In this document: positions 35,848-46,720 of the stretch, in pieces | Layout of the letters: each line of letters begins with the position of its first letter | Numbering within the stretch: position 1 is the first letter of the stretch | Position numbers and translations under genes: made by a program | Notes under the pieces: generated by a model | The model's input: only the letters and a program-made list of their open reading frames with translations | What the model was told of the DNA's origin: nothing | The model's database searches: none | DNA from: Dysgonomonas sp. BGC7 | GTDB lineage: Bacteria; Bacteroidota; Bacteroidia; Bacteroidales; Dysgonomonadaceae | Assembly (NCBI RefSeq): GCF_001261735.1 | Contig: NZ_CVRP01000014.1 | Location: 1-64,000, forward strand | Direction of reading: 5' to 3' | DNA: 64,000 nucleotides

Positions 35848-38052
35848 ATGGCAAAAAAATCTGAAGGAGCAATGAAGAATGTAGCAGTCAGCCGTTATGG
35901 TTGGTTGGTATTCCTATTGTCCATGATTTTCATTGCAGTCATTGTCTGTATCTTCAAAATAAAATATGCAGAAGGATCTGCATGGAGAGAACTGGGACGT
36001 CAGGAGACTGTAAAAAAAGACAGAGAGATACGCCCCAACAGAGGAAATATATATGCCGACGATGACCGCCTTCTGGCCACAAGCGAACCTTTATATGGGG
36101 TATATATCGACTTCATGTCGGAGGGAATAGCAAAAGATACGCTGATGAAATATGTGACTCCGCTATCACAATCTTTAGCTAAGAAGTTTCCTGACAGAAA
36201 TGCGGCTCAGTATAAAAAAGTAATAATGGACGGATGGCAACTCAGCAGAAAAGAACTTGCCGAAATAGAACGCAACAGAAAAAACGGGTCAAATAAAAAA
36301 GTCAAAGTCCGCAGCCGTTATGTAAGAATCATACGTCCCGATATCAACTACATTGACCTGAAAGAAATAAAGACTTATCCATTCCTAAATCAAAGAAGCA
36401 ATAGAAGTGGTCTGTTCACCGAAGAAAAAACTATGCGGATGAAACCTTTTGGAAGGCTGGCAGGCAGAACTGTTGGTTCTATTTTCAAAGATTTTGAAGC
36501 AGGGGGAGCAAGTGGCCTTGAACTCAAATATGATTCCATCCTCAAAGGCATACCGGGAGTTAAGACCCGTCAACGTGTACAAGGAAGATGGATAGATGTA
36601 GTATTGGAGGAGCCTGTTGATGGCTTAGACATAAAAACCACTCTGAATGTAGATGTACAAGATCTGGCTGAAAGAGCATTGTATAGCAAGCTGGCTGAAA
36701 CAAAGGCAGAGTCAGGCGTAGCCATTGTAATGGAGGTGGAGACCGGTGAAATAAAAGCCATAACAAACCTCGACAGAATATCGGAAGGGGTATATGCAGA
36801 AGGCAACCCAAATGCTTTTTCATATATGTCTGAGCCGGGATCGACATTCAAAACAGTCTCGTTAATGGTTGCCTTAGAAGATGGAGTAATAACTCCAAAC
36901 GACTCTGTATATGTAGGCAATGGACTCTTCGAATATAAAGGACGGACTGTACGTGATCACTACTGGCGAACCGGAGGACGAAAAGATTATATGACTATTG
37001 CCGAAGGGATGCATATATCATCCAACGTTGTAATATCAAAGATGATACTGAAAGGATACGAAAACGATCCTCAGAAGTATGTAAAACATATACACGATCT
37101 GGGTATCACAAAGAAAATAGAATGGGATGTCCCTTTGAAAGGTAAAGAGGGGACTTCTGTAATACGTTTTCCAGACGACAAGTTCAATATATGGTCAAAG
37201 ACAACTCTGCCATGGATGTCTTTTGGCTACGAAACGCAAATACCGCCTATCTACATGCTAATGTTCTATAATGGGATAGCCAATAATGGAAAAATGATAA
37301 AGCCATTCCTCACAAAAGCATTCATGAAAGATGGCAAGATAAAAGAGGAGTTTGAAACTGAAGTTATAAATCCATCTCTATGTTCCGACAAAACCCTAAG
37401 TGAGATACAAGAAATCCTCAGAGGAGTAGTAACAAACGGAACAGGGAAAGCCGTGAGCTCTGACTTATTTCCTATTGCAGGAAAAACAGGGACAGCAATG
37501 ATTGCAGCAAGAGGGGGCTATGAAGGATATTATGTTTCTTTCTGTGGTTACTTTCCTGCCGACAAACCTAAATACACTTGTTTTGTGGGCATACGCAGAC
37601 CAGTAGGCTCTCCATCCGGAGGACTGATGCCGGGTGCCGTATTTAAAAATATAGCAGAAGGAATCTTCAATCGCAATCTGGTTTCCACTCCTGTAAAAGC
37701 ATCAAAAGATACAGTAAACTCGTTAATACCGGCAGTAAAGAGTGGGTCTTTGAAAAATACGGAATTAGTATTAAAGAAGCTGGATCAATCATATTCCCTT
37801 CTGGAGAAGGTTGATTGGATAAAGGCAAAACAAGATTCTCTTGACAACAAGATTCTTCTCGAAAATAATGTAACTATAAAACAAGGATTTGTGCCAAGTG
37901 TTATAGGTATGGGAGCACGCGATGCGATATACTTACTCGAGAATGCAGGATTGAAAGTAAACCTAAGCGGAGCTGGAAAAGTTAAGCGCCAATCTATTAC
38001 AGCAGGAAGCAAAGTTATAAAAGGCAGTACAATCTCTATCGAATTAAACTAA
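35848..38052 (+). CDS. ftsI: Septal peptidoglycan transpeptidase FtsI (PBP) with PASTA domain
   Basis: A 734-residue class B penicillin-binding protein with an N-terminal membrane anchor (about 18-37), a PBP dimerisation domain (IRPNRGNIYA) and a transpeptidase domain. Catalytic motifs are S332-T-F-K335, S391-S-N393 and K546-T-G548. A C-terminal PASTA domain (about 668-734) is present, as in Bacteroidota and Gram-positive homologues but not in E. coli FtsI. It crosslinks septal peptidoglycan together with FtsW. The gene lies 15 nt after ftsL and before murE, the standard dcw order. Confidence 0.96.
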   Translation: MAKKSEGAMKNVAVSRYGWLVFLLSMIFIAVIVCIFKIKYAEGSAWRELGRQETVKKDREIRPNRGNIYADDDRLLATSEPLYGVYIDFMSEGIAKDTLMKYVTPLSQSLAKKFPDRNAAQYKKVIMDGWQLSRKELAEIERNRKNGSNKKVKVRSRYVRIIRPDINYIDLKEIKTYPFLNQRSNRSGLFTEEKTMRMKPFGRLAGRTVGSIFKDFEAGGASGLELKYDSILKGIPGVKTRQRVQGRWIDVVLEEPVDGLDIKTTLNVDVQDLAERALYSKLAETKAESGVAIVMEVETGEIKAITNLDRISEGVYAEGNPNAFSYMSEPGSTFKTVSLMVALEDGVITPNDSVYVGNGLFEYKGRTVRDHYWRTGGRKDYMTIAEGMHISSNVVISKMILKGYENDPQKYVKHIHDLGITKKIEWDVPLKGKEGTSVIRFPDDKFNIWSKTTLPWMSFGYETQIPPIYMLMFYNGIANNGKMIKPFLTKAFMKDGKIKEEFETEVINPSLCSDKTLSEIQEILRGVVTNGTGKAVSSDLFPIAGKTGTAMIAARGGYEGYYVSFCGYFPADKPKYTCFVGIRRPVGSPSGGLMPGAVFKNIAEGIFNRNLVSTPVKASKDTVNSLIPAVKSGSLKNTELVLKKLDQSYSLLEKVDWIKAKQDSLDNKILLENNVTIKQGFVPSVIGMGARDAIYLLENAGLKVNLSGAGKVKRQSITAGSKVIKGSTISIELN

Positions 38053-38067
38053 TAAAAGAATACAGAT

Positions 38068-39519
38068 ATGAAATTACAAGATTTACTTAAAAACATAGAT
38101 GTAGTTGAAATAAAAGGAAATGACAATCCAGAAATATCAGGGATTTTTACCGATTCTCGCAAATCTGTTGTCAACTCTGTCTTTATAGCATTAAAAGGCG
38201 TACAGGTAGATGGACATCAATATGTGAACAATGCGCTAGAACTAGGAGCAAAAGCCATTATATATCAAGATAAAATTGATACATCAAAGGACGGTATCAC
38301 CTATGTAAAGGTAAAGGATAGCGCCGATGCAGCAGGAAAAATAGCAACACATTGGTACGAAGATCCATCCACTAAGCTGAAATTAGTTGGAGTGACAGGT
38401 ACAAATGGAAAAACAACAACAGCGACCTTACTATATGAGATGTTTCGTAAGCTAGGATATAAAGTTGGTTTGCTCTCTACAGTAGCCAATTATATAGATG
38501 GAGTTGCCTTCCACGCCACACATACTACCCCAGACCCTATCTCTCTGAACGAGATGTTGAAAAAAATGGTAGATGAGGGGTGCGAATATGCATTCATGGA
38601 AGTTAGTTCACATGCCATACACCAAAAGCGTATCAGTGGTCTGAAATTTGAAGGAGGAATATTTACGAATATAACCCAAGACCATTTGGACTATCACAAA
38701 ACAATGGAAGAGTATTTGAAAGCTAAAAAAGCATTTTTCGACAATCTTCCTGACACCGCATTTGCCCTTACTAATGCAGATGACAAGAGTGGCTTAGTAA
38801 TGTTGCAGAATACCAAAGCCAAAAAGTACACATACTCAGTACGCTCTCTTGCCGACTTCAAAGCGAAGATCATAGAAAAACACTTTGACGGAACAGCTGT
38901 AGAGTTTAACGGAAAAGAATTACAAGTTCAGTTTGTAGGAGTATTCAATGTTTATAATTTATTGGCTGTATATGGGGCAACAATCCTACTTCATCAGGAT
39001 CCTGATCAGGCATTATTAATTCTCAGCACACTGAAACCCGTAGCAGGAAGATTCGAAACAATTCGTTCTTCGGACGATTTTACTGCTATTGTCGATTATG
39101 CTCATACTCCCGATGCTTTGACTAACGTTCTGGAAGCTATTCACGAAGTACTTGATGGCAATGGACGTGTAATAACTGTAGTAGGCTGTGGAGGGAACAG
39201 AGACAAAACAAAACGCCCTATAATGGCTCGTGAAGCAGTACGACTAAGCGATCAGGTTATTCTTACATCAGACAATCCTCGCTTCGAAGAACCTCAGGCA
39301 ATAATAAACGATATGGCAGATGGACTTAATAGTCAGCAAATGAAAAAAACTCTTTTGATCGTTGAGCGCGAACAAGCGATAAAGACAGCCTGTACTCTGG
39401 CCAAAGCCGGAGACGTTATTCTAATTGCAGGAAAAGGACACGAAGACTATCAGGATGTGAAAGGTGTGAAACACCATTTCGATGATAGAGAAATAGTTAG
39501 AAACATATTCAACAATTAA
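38068..39519 (+). CDS. murE: UDP-MurNAc-L-Ala-D-Glu:meso-DAP ligase
   Basis: A 483-residue Mur ligase with the ATP loop [12 protein letters not shown]. Its DNPR motif ([11 protein letters not shown]) marks meso-diaminopimelate-adding MurE rather than the lysine-adding type, so the wall peptide should contain meso-DAP. Length is normal and the three-domain layout is complete. It follows ftsI by 15 nt. murF is not in this cluster and must be elsewhere. Confidence 0.97.
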   Translation: MKLQDLLKNIDVVEIKGNDNPEISGIFTDSRKSVVNSVFIALKGVQVDGHQYVNNALELGAKAIIYQDKIDTSKDGITYVKVKDSADAAGKIATHWYEDPSTKLKLVGVTGTNGKTTTATLLYEMFRKLGYKVGLLSTVANYIDGVAFHATHTTPDPISLNEMLKKMVDEGCEYAFMEVSSHAIHQKRISGLKFEGGIFTNITQDHLDYHKTMEEYLKAKKAFFDNLPDTAFALTNADDKSGLVMLQNTKAKKYTYSVRSLADFKAKIIEKHFDGTAVEFNGKELQVQFVGVFNVYNLLAVYGATILLHQDPDQALLILSTLKPVAGRFETIRSSDDFTAIVDYAHTPDALTNVLEAIHEVLDGNGRVITVVGCGGNRDKTKRPIMAREAVRLSDQVILTSDNPRFEEPQAIINDMADGLNSQQMKKTLLIVEREQAIKTACTLAKAGDVILIAGKGHEDYQDVKGVKHHFDDREIVRNIFNN

Positions 39520-39535
39520 AACTTAGATATATATA

Positions 39536-40798
39536 ATGTTATATTATTTATTCGACTATCTGGACAAATTAGACTTTCCCGGAGCAGGAATGTTTCGTTA
39601 TGTTTCGTTCAGGGCAGCATTTGCTCTAGTCTTATCGCTTATTATATCTACAGTGATAGGCAGACGCATCATCGATAAATTGCAGAAGTTACAGATAGGA
39701 GAAATAGTCAGAAATTTGGGATTGGAAGGGCAGCTCAGTAAGAAAGGAACACCCACTATGGGGGGTATTATTATAATAATTGCCATACTTGTTCCGGCTC
39801 TGCTTCTTGCCCGTTTAGATAATATATATATTATATTGATGCTTATAACCACTGTTTGGCTCGGTACATTGGGCTTTTTGGATGATTATATCAAAGTATT
39901 CAAAAAAGATAAAGAAGGTTTGCACGGCAAATTTAAAATAATAGCACAGGTGGGTTTAGGTCTCATTGTAGGGTTAACACTCTACCTCAGCCCCGACGTT
40001 ATTATCCGTGAAAATGTAGAATATCGCAATCAGGACAATATTATAGAGCGTGTAAGCTATATCGAAGAAGGTGTAAAATCTACCCAGACAACAATTCCTT
40101 TTGTAAAAAACAATAATCTGGACTACGAAAGCCTTGTTTCATTTATGGGAGATTATGCTGAGCCTGCTGCATGGGTATTATTTGTAATAATAGTAATATT
40201 CATTGTAACAGCTGTGTCTAACGGAGCAAATCTTACGGATGGTTTAGACGGACTGGCAGCAGGAAGTTCTGCCATTATAGGAGTCACTCTCGGCATTCTC
40301 GCTTATGTATCGGGGCATATGGGTTTTGCTTCATATCTCAACATTATGTTTATACCCGGTAGCCAGGAGTTGGTTATATTTGCGGCTGCGTTTATTGGGG
40401 CTACAGTAGGGTTCCTCTGGTACAACGCATTCCCTGCTCAGGTCTTTATGGGCGACACTGGGAGTCTTACATTAGGAGGTATTATCGGGGTATTCGCAGT
40501 AGTGATTCACAAGGAGTTATTGTTGCCTATATTATGCGGAATATTCTTTGTAGAAAGTATTTCGGTTATGATGCAGGTATTCTATTTCAAACTGACAAAA
40601 AAGAAATATGGAGAAGGACGACGCATTTTCAAAATGACACCATTGCATCACCATTTCCAAAAAGCAGGAAATGCCGGCATACAGGCTATTTTTCAAAAGC
40701 CAATCGGTCCTATTCCTGAATCAAAAATAGTAGTCCGGTTCTGGATCATAGGTATTATCCTTGCAGTCTTAACATTAGCAACCCTAAAAATGCGATAA
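39536..40798 (+). CDS. mraY: Phospho-N-acetylmuramoyl-pentapeptide transferase
   Basis: A 420-residue polytopic membrane enzyme that makes lipid I from UDP-MurNAc-pentapeptide and undecaprenyl phosphate. Motifs [31 protein letters not shown] and the terminal MTPLHHHF are seen. It is about 60 residues longer than E. coli MraY because of an insertion between helices (about residues 160-200, containing EYRNQDN), a feature of Bacteroidota versions. It lies between murE and murD. Confidence 0.97.
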   Translation: MLYYLFDYLDKLDFPGAGMFRYVSFRAAFALVLSLIISTVIGRRIIDKLQKLQIGEIVRNLGLEGQLSKKGTPTMGGIIIIIAILVPALLLARLDNIYIILMLITTVWLGTLGFLDDYIKVFKKDKEGLHGKFKIIAQVGLGLIVGLTLYLSPDVIIRENVEYRNQDNIIERVSYIEEGVKSTQTTIPFVKNNNLDYESLVSFMGDYAEPAAWVLFVIIVIFIVTAVSNGANLTDGLDGLAAGSSAIIGVTLGILAYVSGHMGFASYLNIMFIPGSQELVIFAAAFIGATVGFLWYNAFPAQVFMGDTGSLTLGGIIGVFAVVIHKELLLPILCGIFFVESISVMMQVFYFKLTKKKYGEGRRIFKMTPLHHHFQKAGNAGIQAIFQKPIGPIPESKIVVRFWIIGIILAVLTLATLKMR

Positions 40799-40806
40799 CA
40801 AGTTAT

Positions 40807-42141
40807 ATGAACAAGATCATTATATTAGGAGGAGGAGAAAGTGGTGTAGGCTCTGCGATACTTGCACAAGCCAAGGGCTTCGATGTATTTTTATCCGACA
40901 ATGGCCCTTTGCAGGAGAAGTATAAACAAGAGCTTGACCAGTATAATATCCCTTACGAAGAGAAAGGACATACAGAAGATCTTATCCTTGCAGCTACCGA
41001 GATAATAAAAAGCCCCGGTATTCCTAATTATGTTCCCCTTGTTCAACAGGCAATAGCCAAAGGGATTCCAATCTTGTCGGAAATGGAGTTTGCGAAAAGG
41101 TATACCTCTGCAAAAATGATTTGTATTACAGGTAGTAATGGTAAAACTACCACAACAAGCCTAATTTATTATATTCTTAAATCGGCAGGATTGAATGTAG
41201 GATTGGGTGGAAACATCGGAAGAAGTTTTGCCCGTCAGGTAGCAGAAGAAAGCTTCGATTATTATGTTTTAGAACTAAGCAGTTTCCAGCTAGAAAACAT
41301 GTATAGTTTTAAGGCTGATATAGCTATTTTACTTAACATTACACCCGATCATCTCGACAGATACGATCACGACATGCAAAAATACGTGGATGCAAAAATG
41401 CGTATTGCACAAAACCAAACAGAGCATGATGCACTTATATTCTGGGAAGAAGATCCTGTAGTAAGTAAAGAAATTAAAAAACTTACATCTTCTGGCAGAC
41501 GTTATACTTTTGCCGAATATAAAACAGGAAATGCAATCGCTTACTCTGAAGATAATAAGATAATTATAAACACTCCCAAATCCACATTTGTTATGGAACA
41601 GGACTTATTGGCATTGGAAGGAACACATAACCTCTACAACTCTTTAGCTTCGGGCATTACAGCTAAATTACTGGATATTACCGACGAAAATCTACGCCAA
41701 TCGCTAAGTGATTTTAAAGGAGTAGAGCACCGTTTAGAGAAGGTAGCCAAAGTAAGAGGTATTCAGTTCGTAAACGACTCTAAAGCGACCAACGTAAACT
41801 CATGTTGGTATGCCTTGCAAAGTATAAAAACAAAGGTTGTACTTATTCTAGGAGGTACAGACAAGGGTAATGATTATACCGAAATAGAACAGCTTGTGAA
41901 AGATAAAGCCCGTGCATTGGTTTATCTTGGAGCCGACAATAGTAAACTTCATAAATTCTTCGATAGCAAAGTTGCAAGAACAGAAGATACGGCTTCGATG
42001 AAGGAGGCAGTAGAAAAAGCTTATACTCTTGCCGAAGAGGGAGATACAGTCCTTCTTTCACCATGTTGCGCAAGTTTCGACTTATTCAAAAATTATGAAG
42101 ACAGAGGTATTCAATTTAAAGAGTGCGTAAGGAAACTTTAA
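40807..42141 (+). CDS. murD: UDP-N-acetylmuramoylalanine-D-glutamate ligase
   Basis: A 444-residue Mur ligase that adds D-Glu to UDP-MurNAc-L-Ala in the cytoplasm. It has the N-terminal nucleotide-binding GGGESGVGSA, the ATP loop ITGSNGKTTTTS, the FVNDSKATN motif and LSPCCASFDLF near the end. Length is normal. It follows mraY by 8 nt and precedes ftsW by 32 nt. Confidence 0.97.
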   Translation: MNKIIILGGGESGVGSAILAQAKGFDVFLSDNGPLQEKYKQELDQYNIPYEEKGHTEDLILAATEIIKSPGIPNYVPLVQQAIAKGIPILSEMEFAKRYTSAKMICITGSNGKTTTTSLIYYILKSAGLNVGLGGNIGRSFARQVAEESFDYYVLELSSFQLENMYSFKADIAILLNITPDHLDRYDHDMQKYVDAKMRIAQNQTEHDALIFWEEDPVVSKEIKKLTSSGRRYTFAEYKTGNAIAYSEDNKIIINTPKSTFVMEQDLLALEGTHNLYNSLASGITAKLLDITDENLRQSLSDFKGVEHRLEKVAKVRGIQFVNDSKATNVNSCWYALQSIKTKVVLILGGTDKGNDYTEIEQLVKDKARALVYLGADNSKLHKFFDSKVARTEDTASMKEAVEKAYTLAEEGDTVLLSPCCASFDLFKNYEDRGIQFKECVRKL

Positions 42142-42173
42142 GATTACAAAACCTGTTTATAATTAAATAAGAT

Positions 42174-43412
42174 ATGGAATTCAATTTTTTAGGAAAAGCT
42201 TTCAAAGGAGACAAAGTCATTTGGTGCATATTCATTGCCTTATGTATTATCTCTTTACTTGAAGTATTCAGTGCTACGAGTACGATTGCTTATCGTCAGC
42301 ATAGTCACTGGGGGCCAATCCTGCGACACGCCGCATTTCTATTGATTGGGTTCGCTGTAGTTATGTTTCTGCAAAGAGTTCCCAGCAGGTTCTTTTCTAT
42401 TCTTCTCCTGGGACTTCCCATATCTGCTATTTTACTGATTATAACGATGTTTATGGGAGAAGATGTAAATGGAGCTCAACGCTGGCTGGGAATAGGAGCC
42501 TTTACAATACAGCCTTCCGAGTTCGCTAAAATTTCGGCTATTGGGTTTGTTGCATTCTTTCTCAGCAAGATGAAAGCTGACAATGAAGGTTGGATATTCA
42601 AAACTCTGATTATTGGCATAGGGGCTTTATGTCTGCTTATAGCTCCCGAGAATCTGTCTACAGCTTGCCTTTTGTTTGGAGTATGCTTTCTTATGATGTT
42701 TATAGGACAAGTAAGTATTAAAAAGCTTGGGCTTATTGCTCTTACAGGCATAGCGGGAGTCGTACTCATATTGGGAAGTCTCACTTTGATGCCCGATGAA
42801 ATAGCGAAAAAATATCTTCCGGATCGGTTAACAACATGGAAAAATCGAATAGAAAGACACGATGACAAAGTTTCTATCAACGACCTGAAAGAAGATGGTA
42901 CTTTAGCTTACAAAATAACAGATGAAAACTATCAGGTATCACATGCCAAAATAGCCATTGCAAACGGAGGAGTAATAGGGCTTCCCGGTAGTGGAACCGA
43001 AAGGGATTTTCTGCCACAAGCGTACTCCGACTTCATTTTTGCCATTATTCTCGAAGAGATGGGACTTCTGGGTGGTTTATTTGTTTTATTATTATATGTT
43101 GCTCTTATGATCAGATGCGGAGTGTTGGCATCGAAATGCGAAAAGAAATTTCCTCGTTATCTTATTCTGGGAGCAGGACTGATTCTCACGATACAAGCCC
43201 TCGCCAACATGGCGGTAGCAGTAAATTTGATTCCAGTAACAGGACAGCCGCTACCTTTGGTTAGTCGGGGAGGAACATCTACGATTATAACATGTGCTTA
43301 CTTTGGCATCATTCTGGCTTGCTCTTCGAAATTAAACGATCAGGATCATGAAGATGTTGATGAAAGTATTGCCAATGTAGACTTTGAGCCAACAGAAGAA
43401 CCGACAAATTAA
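42174..43412 (+). CDS. ftsW: Septal peptidoglycan polymerase FtsW (SEDS family)
   Basis: A 412-residue polytopic SEDS glycosyltransferase that polymerises lipid II at the septum with FtsI. Visible motifs are GAQRWLGIGAFTIQPSE, the conserved extracellular loop with SDFIFAIILEE, and QPLPLVSRGGTS. The extracellular loop carries an extra charged stretch (about 220-250, RIERHDDK region), as in other Bacteroidota. A short acidic cytoplasmic tail ends the protein. It lies between murD and murG. Confidence 0.96.
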   Translation: MEFNFLGKAFKGDKVIWCIFIALCIISLLEVFSATSTIAYRQHSHWGPILRHAAFLLIGFAVVMFLQRVPSRFFSILLLGLPISAILLIITMFMGEDVNGAQRWLGIGAFTIQPSEFAKISAIGFVAFFLSKMKADNEGWIFKTLIIGIGALCLLIAPENLSTACLLFGVCFLMMFIGQVSIKKLGLIALTGIAGVVLILGSLTLMPDEIAKKYLPDRLTTWKNRIERHDDKVSINDLKEDGTLAYKITDENYQVSHAKIAIANGGVIGLPGSGTERDFLPQAYSDFIFAIILEEMGLLGGLFVLLLYVALMIRCGVLASKCEKKFPRYLILGAGLILTIQALANMAVAVNLIPVTGQPLPLVSRGGTSTIITCAYFGIILACSSKLNDQDHEDVDESIANVDFEPTEEPTN

Positions 43413-43423
43413 AGACTAAACAA

Positions 43424-44521
43424 ATGAGAGTAATAATTAGTGGAGGCGGTACAGGAGGTCATATCTTTCCGGCCATAGCCATTGCAAACACAATAAAAGA
43501 ACGATATCCCGATTCTAAAATATTATTTGTAGGTGCAGAAGGGCGCATGGAGATGGATAAAGTCCCTACAGCAGGATATGAAATTGTAGGTCTTGAGGTC
43601 TCAGGGCTAAATAGGAAAAATCCATTCAAGAATTTTAGTACAATATTGAAATTCCGAAGAAGCCTAAAAAAAGCAAAAGCTATTATTAAAGGATTCAACC
43701 CGGATATTGTTATCGGAGTTGGCGGATATGCAAGCGGCCCCACCCTATACAAGGCCAATTCGCTAGGAATACCTACACTGATTCAGGAACAAAACTCTTA
43801 TGCAGGCATAACTAATAAGCTTCTGGGGAAAAAGGCATCCAGAATATGTGTTGCATATGAAGGCATGGAACATTTCTTTCCAAAAGGGAAAATTGTAATA
43901 ACAGGAAATCCCTGTCGGGAAGAACTACTATCAGGCAATATAAGCAGAGAAGAAGCATATAAAGAATTTAACCTTGATCCTTCAAAAAAAACAATATTAC
44001 TCATAGGAGGTAGTCTTGGATCCGGAACATTGAACAAAAGCATGTTGCAAGGCACCGATGTAATAAGTGAAGCAGGCATTCAAGTTTTATGGCAATGCGG
44101 TAAATTATATTCTTTCGAGTTGAATATGGATATTGCAAGCAAAGGCAACCCGAAAGACATCCATATACATGAATTTATAAGCAGGATGGATCTTGCCTAT
44201 AAAGCTGCCGACTTAGTTATATCCAGGGCAGGAGCAAGCTCCATCGCAGAGCTTAGCCTGCTAGGGAAACCAACTATTCTTGTCCCATCTCCGAATGTAT
44301 CAGAAGATCATCAGACAAAAAATGCAATGGCATTGGTTAACAAAAATGCAGCTATATTGATAAAAGATGTAGATGCTGTAGAAAATCTTACAAATACGGC
44401 ATTAAATACTATCAATAATGAAGCTAAACTGAAAGAGCTTTCAGAAAATATTCTTAAACTAGCTCATCCCAATGCAGCAAATCGCATTGTAGACGAAGCT
44501 ATAAAACTAATACAAAAATAA
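43424..44521 (+). CDS. murG: Lipid II synthase MurG
   Basis: A 365-residue GT28 transferase that adds GlcNAc to lipid I at the inner membrane face. It shows the glycine loop SGGGTGGHIFPAIAIA, EQNSYAGITNKLL, GGSLGS, and the donor-site SRAGASSIAEL. Length is normal. Its stop and the murC start overlap by one base (TAATG), a sign of translational coupling. Confidence 0.97.
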   Translation: MRVIISGGGTGGHIFPAIAIANTIKERYPDSKILFVGAEGRMEMDKVPTAGYEIVGLEVSGLNRKNPFKNFSTILKFRRSLKKAKAIIKGFNPDIVIGVGGYASGPTLYKANSLGIPTLIQEQNSYAGITNKLLGKKASRICVAYEGMEHFFPKGKIVITGNPCREELLSGNISREEAYKEFNLDPSKKTILLIGGSLGSGTLNKSMLQGTDVISEAGIQVLWQCGKLYSFELNMDIASKGNPKDIHIHEFISRMDLAYKAADLVISRAGASSIAELSLLGKPTILVPSPNVSEDHQTKNAMALVNKNAAILIKDVDAVENLTNTALNTINNEAKLKELSENILKLAHPNAANRIVDEAIKLIQK

Positions 44522-45891
44522 TGGATATACAATCAATATATTTCATCGGAATAGGAGGTATAGGTATGAGTAATCTTGCCAGATACTTTATTTCAAAAGG
44601 GAAGAAAGTCGCAGGATACGACCGTACAGAGACTCTCTTAACACAGAATCTTACTGCCGAAGGTGCTGAGATTCACTACACCGATGATATAAAATTGATC
44701 CCCGATTATTGCAAAGATTGTGTTACTACTCTAGTTGTCTATACTCCGGCCGTACCTTCAGACAATGAAGAGGCAAGATTTTTCAGAGAAAATAATTTCA
44801 CAATGCAAAAGCGTGCCCAAGTATTGGGTACAATTACTCAGTCGAGTAAAGCTCTATGTTGTGCCGGCACTCATGGAAAGACTACAACATCAAGCATGCT
44901 TGCTCATATACTGAAGCAATCTCATATCGACTGTAATGCATTCCTCGGAGGTATTCTGAAGAATTACAATAGCAACCTCATGCTATCAGATAAGAGTGAA
45001 TATACTGTAATAGAAGCGGACGAATACGACCGTTCTTTTCATTGGCTACACCCTCACATGGCTTTGATAACATCTGTCGATCCTGACCATTTGGATATAT
45101 ATGGCACAGAAGAAGAGTATCTGAAAAGCTTCGAGCATTTTACAAGTCTTATACAGCCGGGAGGTGCATTGGTAATGAAACATAACATAAAGTTGGCTCC
45201 TAAAACAAAAGAACATGTACAGATATATACCTATTCGATAAATAATGGAGACTTCCATGCTCAAAATATTAAAATAGGAAACGGAGAAATTCGCTTCGAT
45301 TTTGTTACACCTAAAGAAACAATACATAATATAGAACTTGGAGTACCTATTAAAATAAATATAGAGAATGGAATAGGATCAATGGCACTAGCTTGGCTTA
45401 TTGGTGCTACAGCAGACGAACTACGTCATGGCATGAAGACTTTTCAGGGAGCTAAACGCCGCTTCGATTTCCATCTGAAAACAGATAAAATAGTAATGAT
45501 AGATGATTATGCGCACCATCCTCAAGAATTGGCAGCTAGCATAACCTCTGTAAAGGAATTATACCCTGACCGCAAAATAACAGGGATTTTTCAACCTCAT
45601 CTATATACACGAACCCGTGATTTTGCATCAGAGTTTGCAAAAAGTCTGTCCTTATTAGACGAACTAATTCTTCTGGATATTTATCCCGCACGCGAGAAGC
45701 CAATAGAAGGAATAACTTCCCAAATTATATTAGACAATGTGACTTGTCCAAAAACACTCTGTCATAAAGAAGATCTATTATCTTTACTGGAAAAGAAGGA
45801 AGATATTGACGTTCTTCTCACCATTGGGGCAGGAGATATAGATCAATTATTAGAACCTATACAGAAACTACTAAAAAACAAAACTTTATGA
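44521..45891 (+). CDS. murC: UDP-N-acetylmuramate-L-alanine ligase
   Basis: A 456-residue Mur ligase that adds L-Ala to UDP-MurNAc. Motifs are FIGIGGIGMSNLA at the N-terminus, ATP loop CAGTHGKTTTSS, EADEYDRSF, and DDYAHHPQE. It overlaps the next gene by ATGA, so the unusual downstream protein is translationally coupled to murC. No ddl follows. Confidence 0.97.
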   Translation: MDIQSIYFIGIGGIGMSNLARYFISKGKKVAGYDRTETLLTQNLTAEGAEIHYTDDIKLIPDYCKDCVTTLVVYTPAVPSDNEEARFFRENNFTMQKRAQVLGTITQSSKALCCAGTHGKTTTSSMLAHILKQSHIDCNAFLGGILKNYNSNLMLSDKSEYTVIEADEYDRSFHWLHPHMALITSVDPDHLDIYGTEEEYLKSFEHFTSLIQPGGALVMKHNIKLAPKTKEHVQIYTYSINNGDFHAQNIKIGNGEIRFDFVTPKETIHNIELGVPIKINIENGIGSMALAWLIGATADELRHGMKTFQGAKRRFDFHLKTDKIVMIDDYAHHPQELAASITSVKELYPDRKITGIFQPHLYTRTRDFASEFAKSLSLLDELILLDIYPAREKPIEGITSQIILDNVTCPKTLCHKEDLLSLLEKKEDIDVLLTIGAGDIDQLLEPIQKLLKNKTL

Positions 45892-46718
45892 AAAAAGTAT
45901 TTTTATTTATCCTTCTAACATCTTGTATTATTTCTTTATCTGCACAGGTAAAGTACACAGAAGCAGAAAAAAATGGCCTAAGAGGTCCTGTAAAAACAGT
46001 ACGTATTATCACAACGGCAACAGACTTTAGAGGGCTGTTAGACACCCTATTTGTTGAAAGAATAGAAGAATACAGAAAAGATGGACAATTAGTAATGACT
46101 CGAAACATAAGAAAAAAAACTGATCGTTTTCCGAGTGGACATGTTGTATCTACATTTGATGAAAACGGACTACGTACACAAAGAGAATCTTTCATTGAAG
46201 ATAAGGAAACAGGAGTGGCAAAGAAGACTGGAATTACATTTTTCACCTATGATGAACAAAAACGATTGAAAAAAGAGACCCAGTGCGACTCGTTAGGTTC
46301 CGTTATTCAGCATTCGGATACATATTCATATCCCAATAAGGACACTATGATACAAGATACATACTCCAAATCTACAGGAACATATACCATCACCTCCAAG
46401 CTTGACAAATGGGGTAATGAAATAAAGAGAACAAGAAAAGATCTGCTCAATAGAGAATATAAATATGACGATAAAGGCCAGGTTGTTTCGTGGGTAAATA
46501 AAGAAAAAGATGGAAGTAAATTCATTGCAGAATACGAATACAACAAAGAAGGAGATCAGATACGGGAAGCAACCAAAAACTACAAAGGCAATACAACCAA
46601 TTCAGAGCATACGTTCGAATATGATGAACATGGCAGCTGGATAAAGAAAACAAAGATATTGAAGAACGGTCCTTACAGAATGTCTGAATACAGGATTATT
46701 GAATATTATAACGATTAA
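45888..46718 (+). CDS. Exported YD-repeat-like protein inside the dcw cluster, unknown function
   Basis: A 276-residue protein with a Sec signal peptide (cleavage near SLSA) and no lipobox. The mature part is a chain of short beta-hairpin units resembling YD/RHS-like or MORN-like repeats, for example TFFTYDEQKRLKKE, NREYKYDDKGQVVSW, EYEYNKEGDQI and TFEYDEHGSW. There are no catalytic motifs. It overlaps murC by 4 nt and its stop lies 2 nt before ftsQ, so it sits inside the operon. This position usually goes straight from murC to ftsQ. Such repeat proteins are common as secreted proteins of unknown role in Bacteroidota. A periplasmic structural or divisome-associated role is an inference from position. 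Confidence 0.85.
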   Translation: MKKVFLFILLTSCIISLSAQVKYTEAEKNGLRGPVKTVRIITTATDFRGLLDTLFVERIEEYRKDGQLVMTRNIRKKTDRFPSGHVVSTFDENGLRTQRESFIEDKETGVAKKTGITFFTYDEQKRLKKETQCDSLGSVIQHSDTYSYPNKDTMIQDTYSKSTGTYTITSKLDKWGNEIKRTRKDLLNREYKYDDKGQVVSWVNKEKDGSKFIAEYEYNKEGDQIREATKNYKGNTTNSEHTFEYDEHGSWIKKTKILKNGPYRMSEYRIIEYYND

Positions 46719-46720
46719 AA

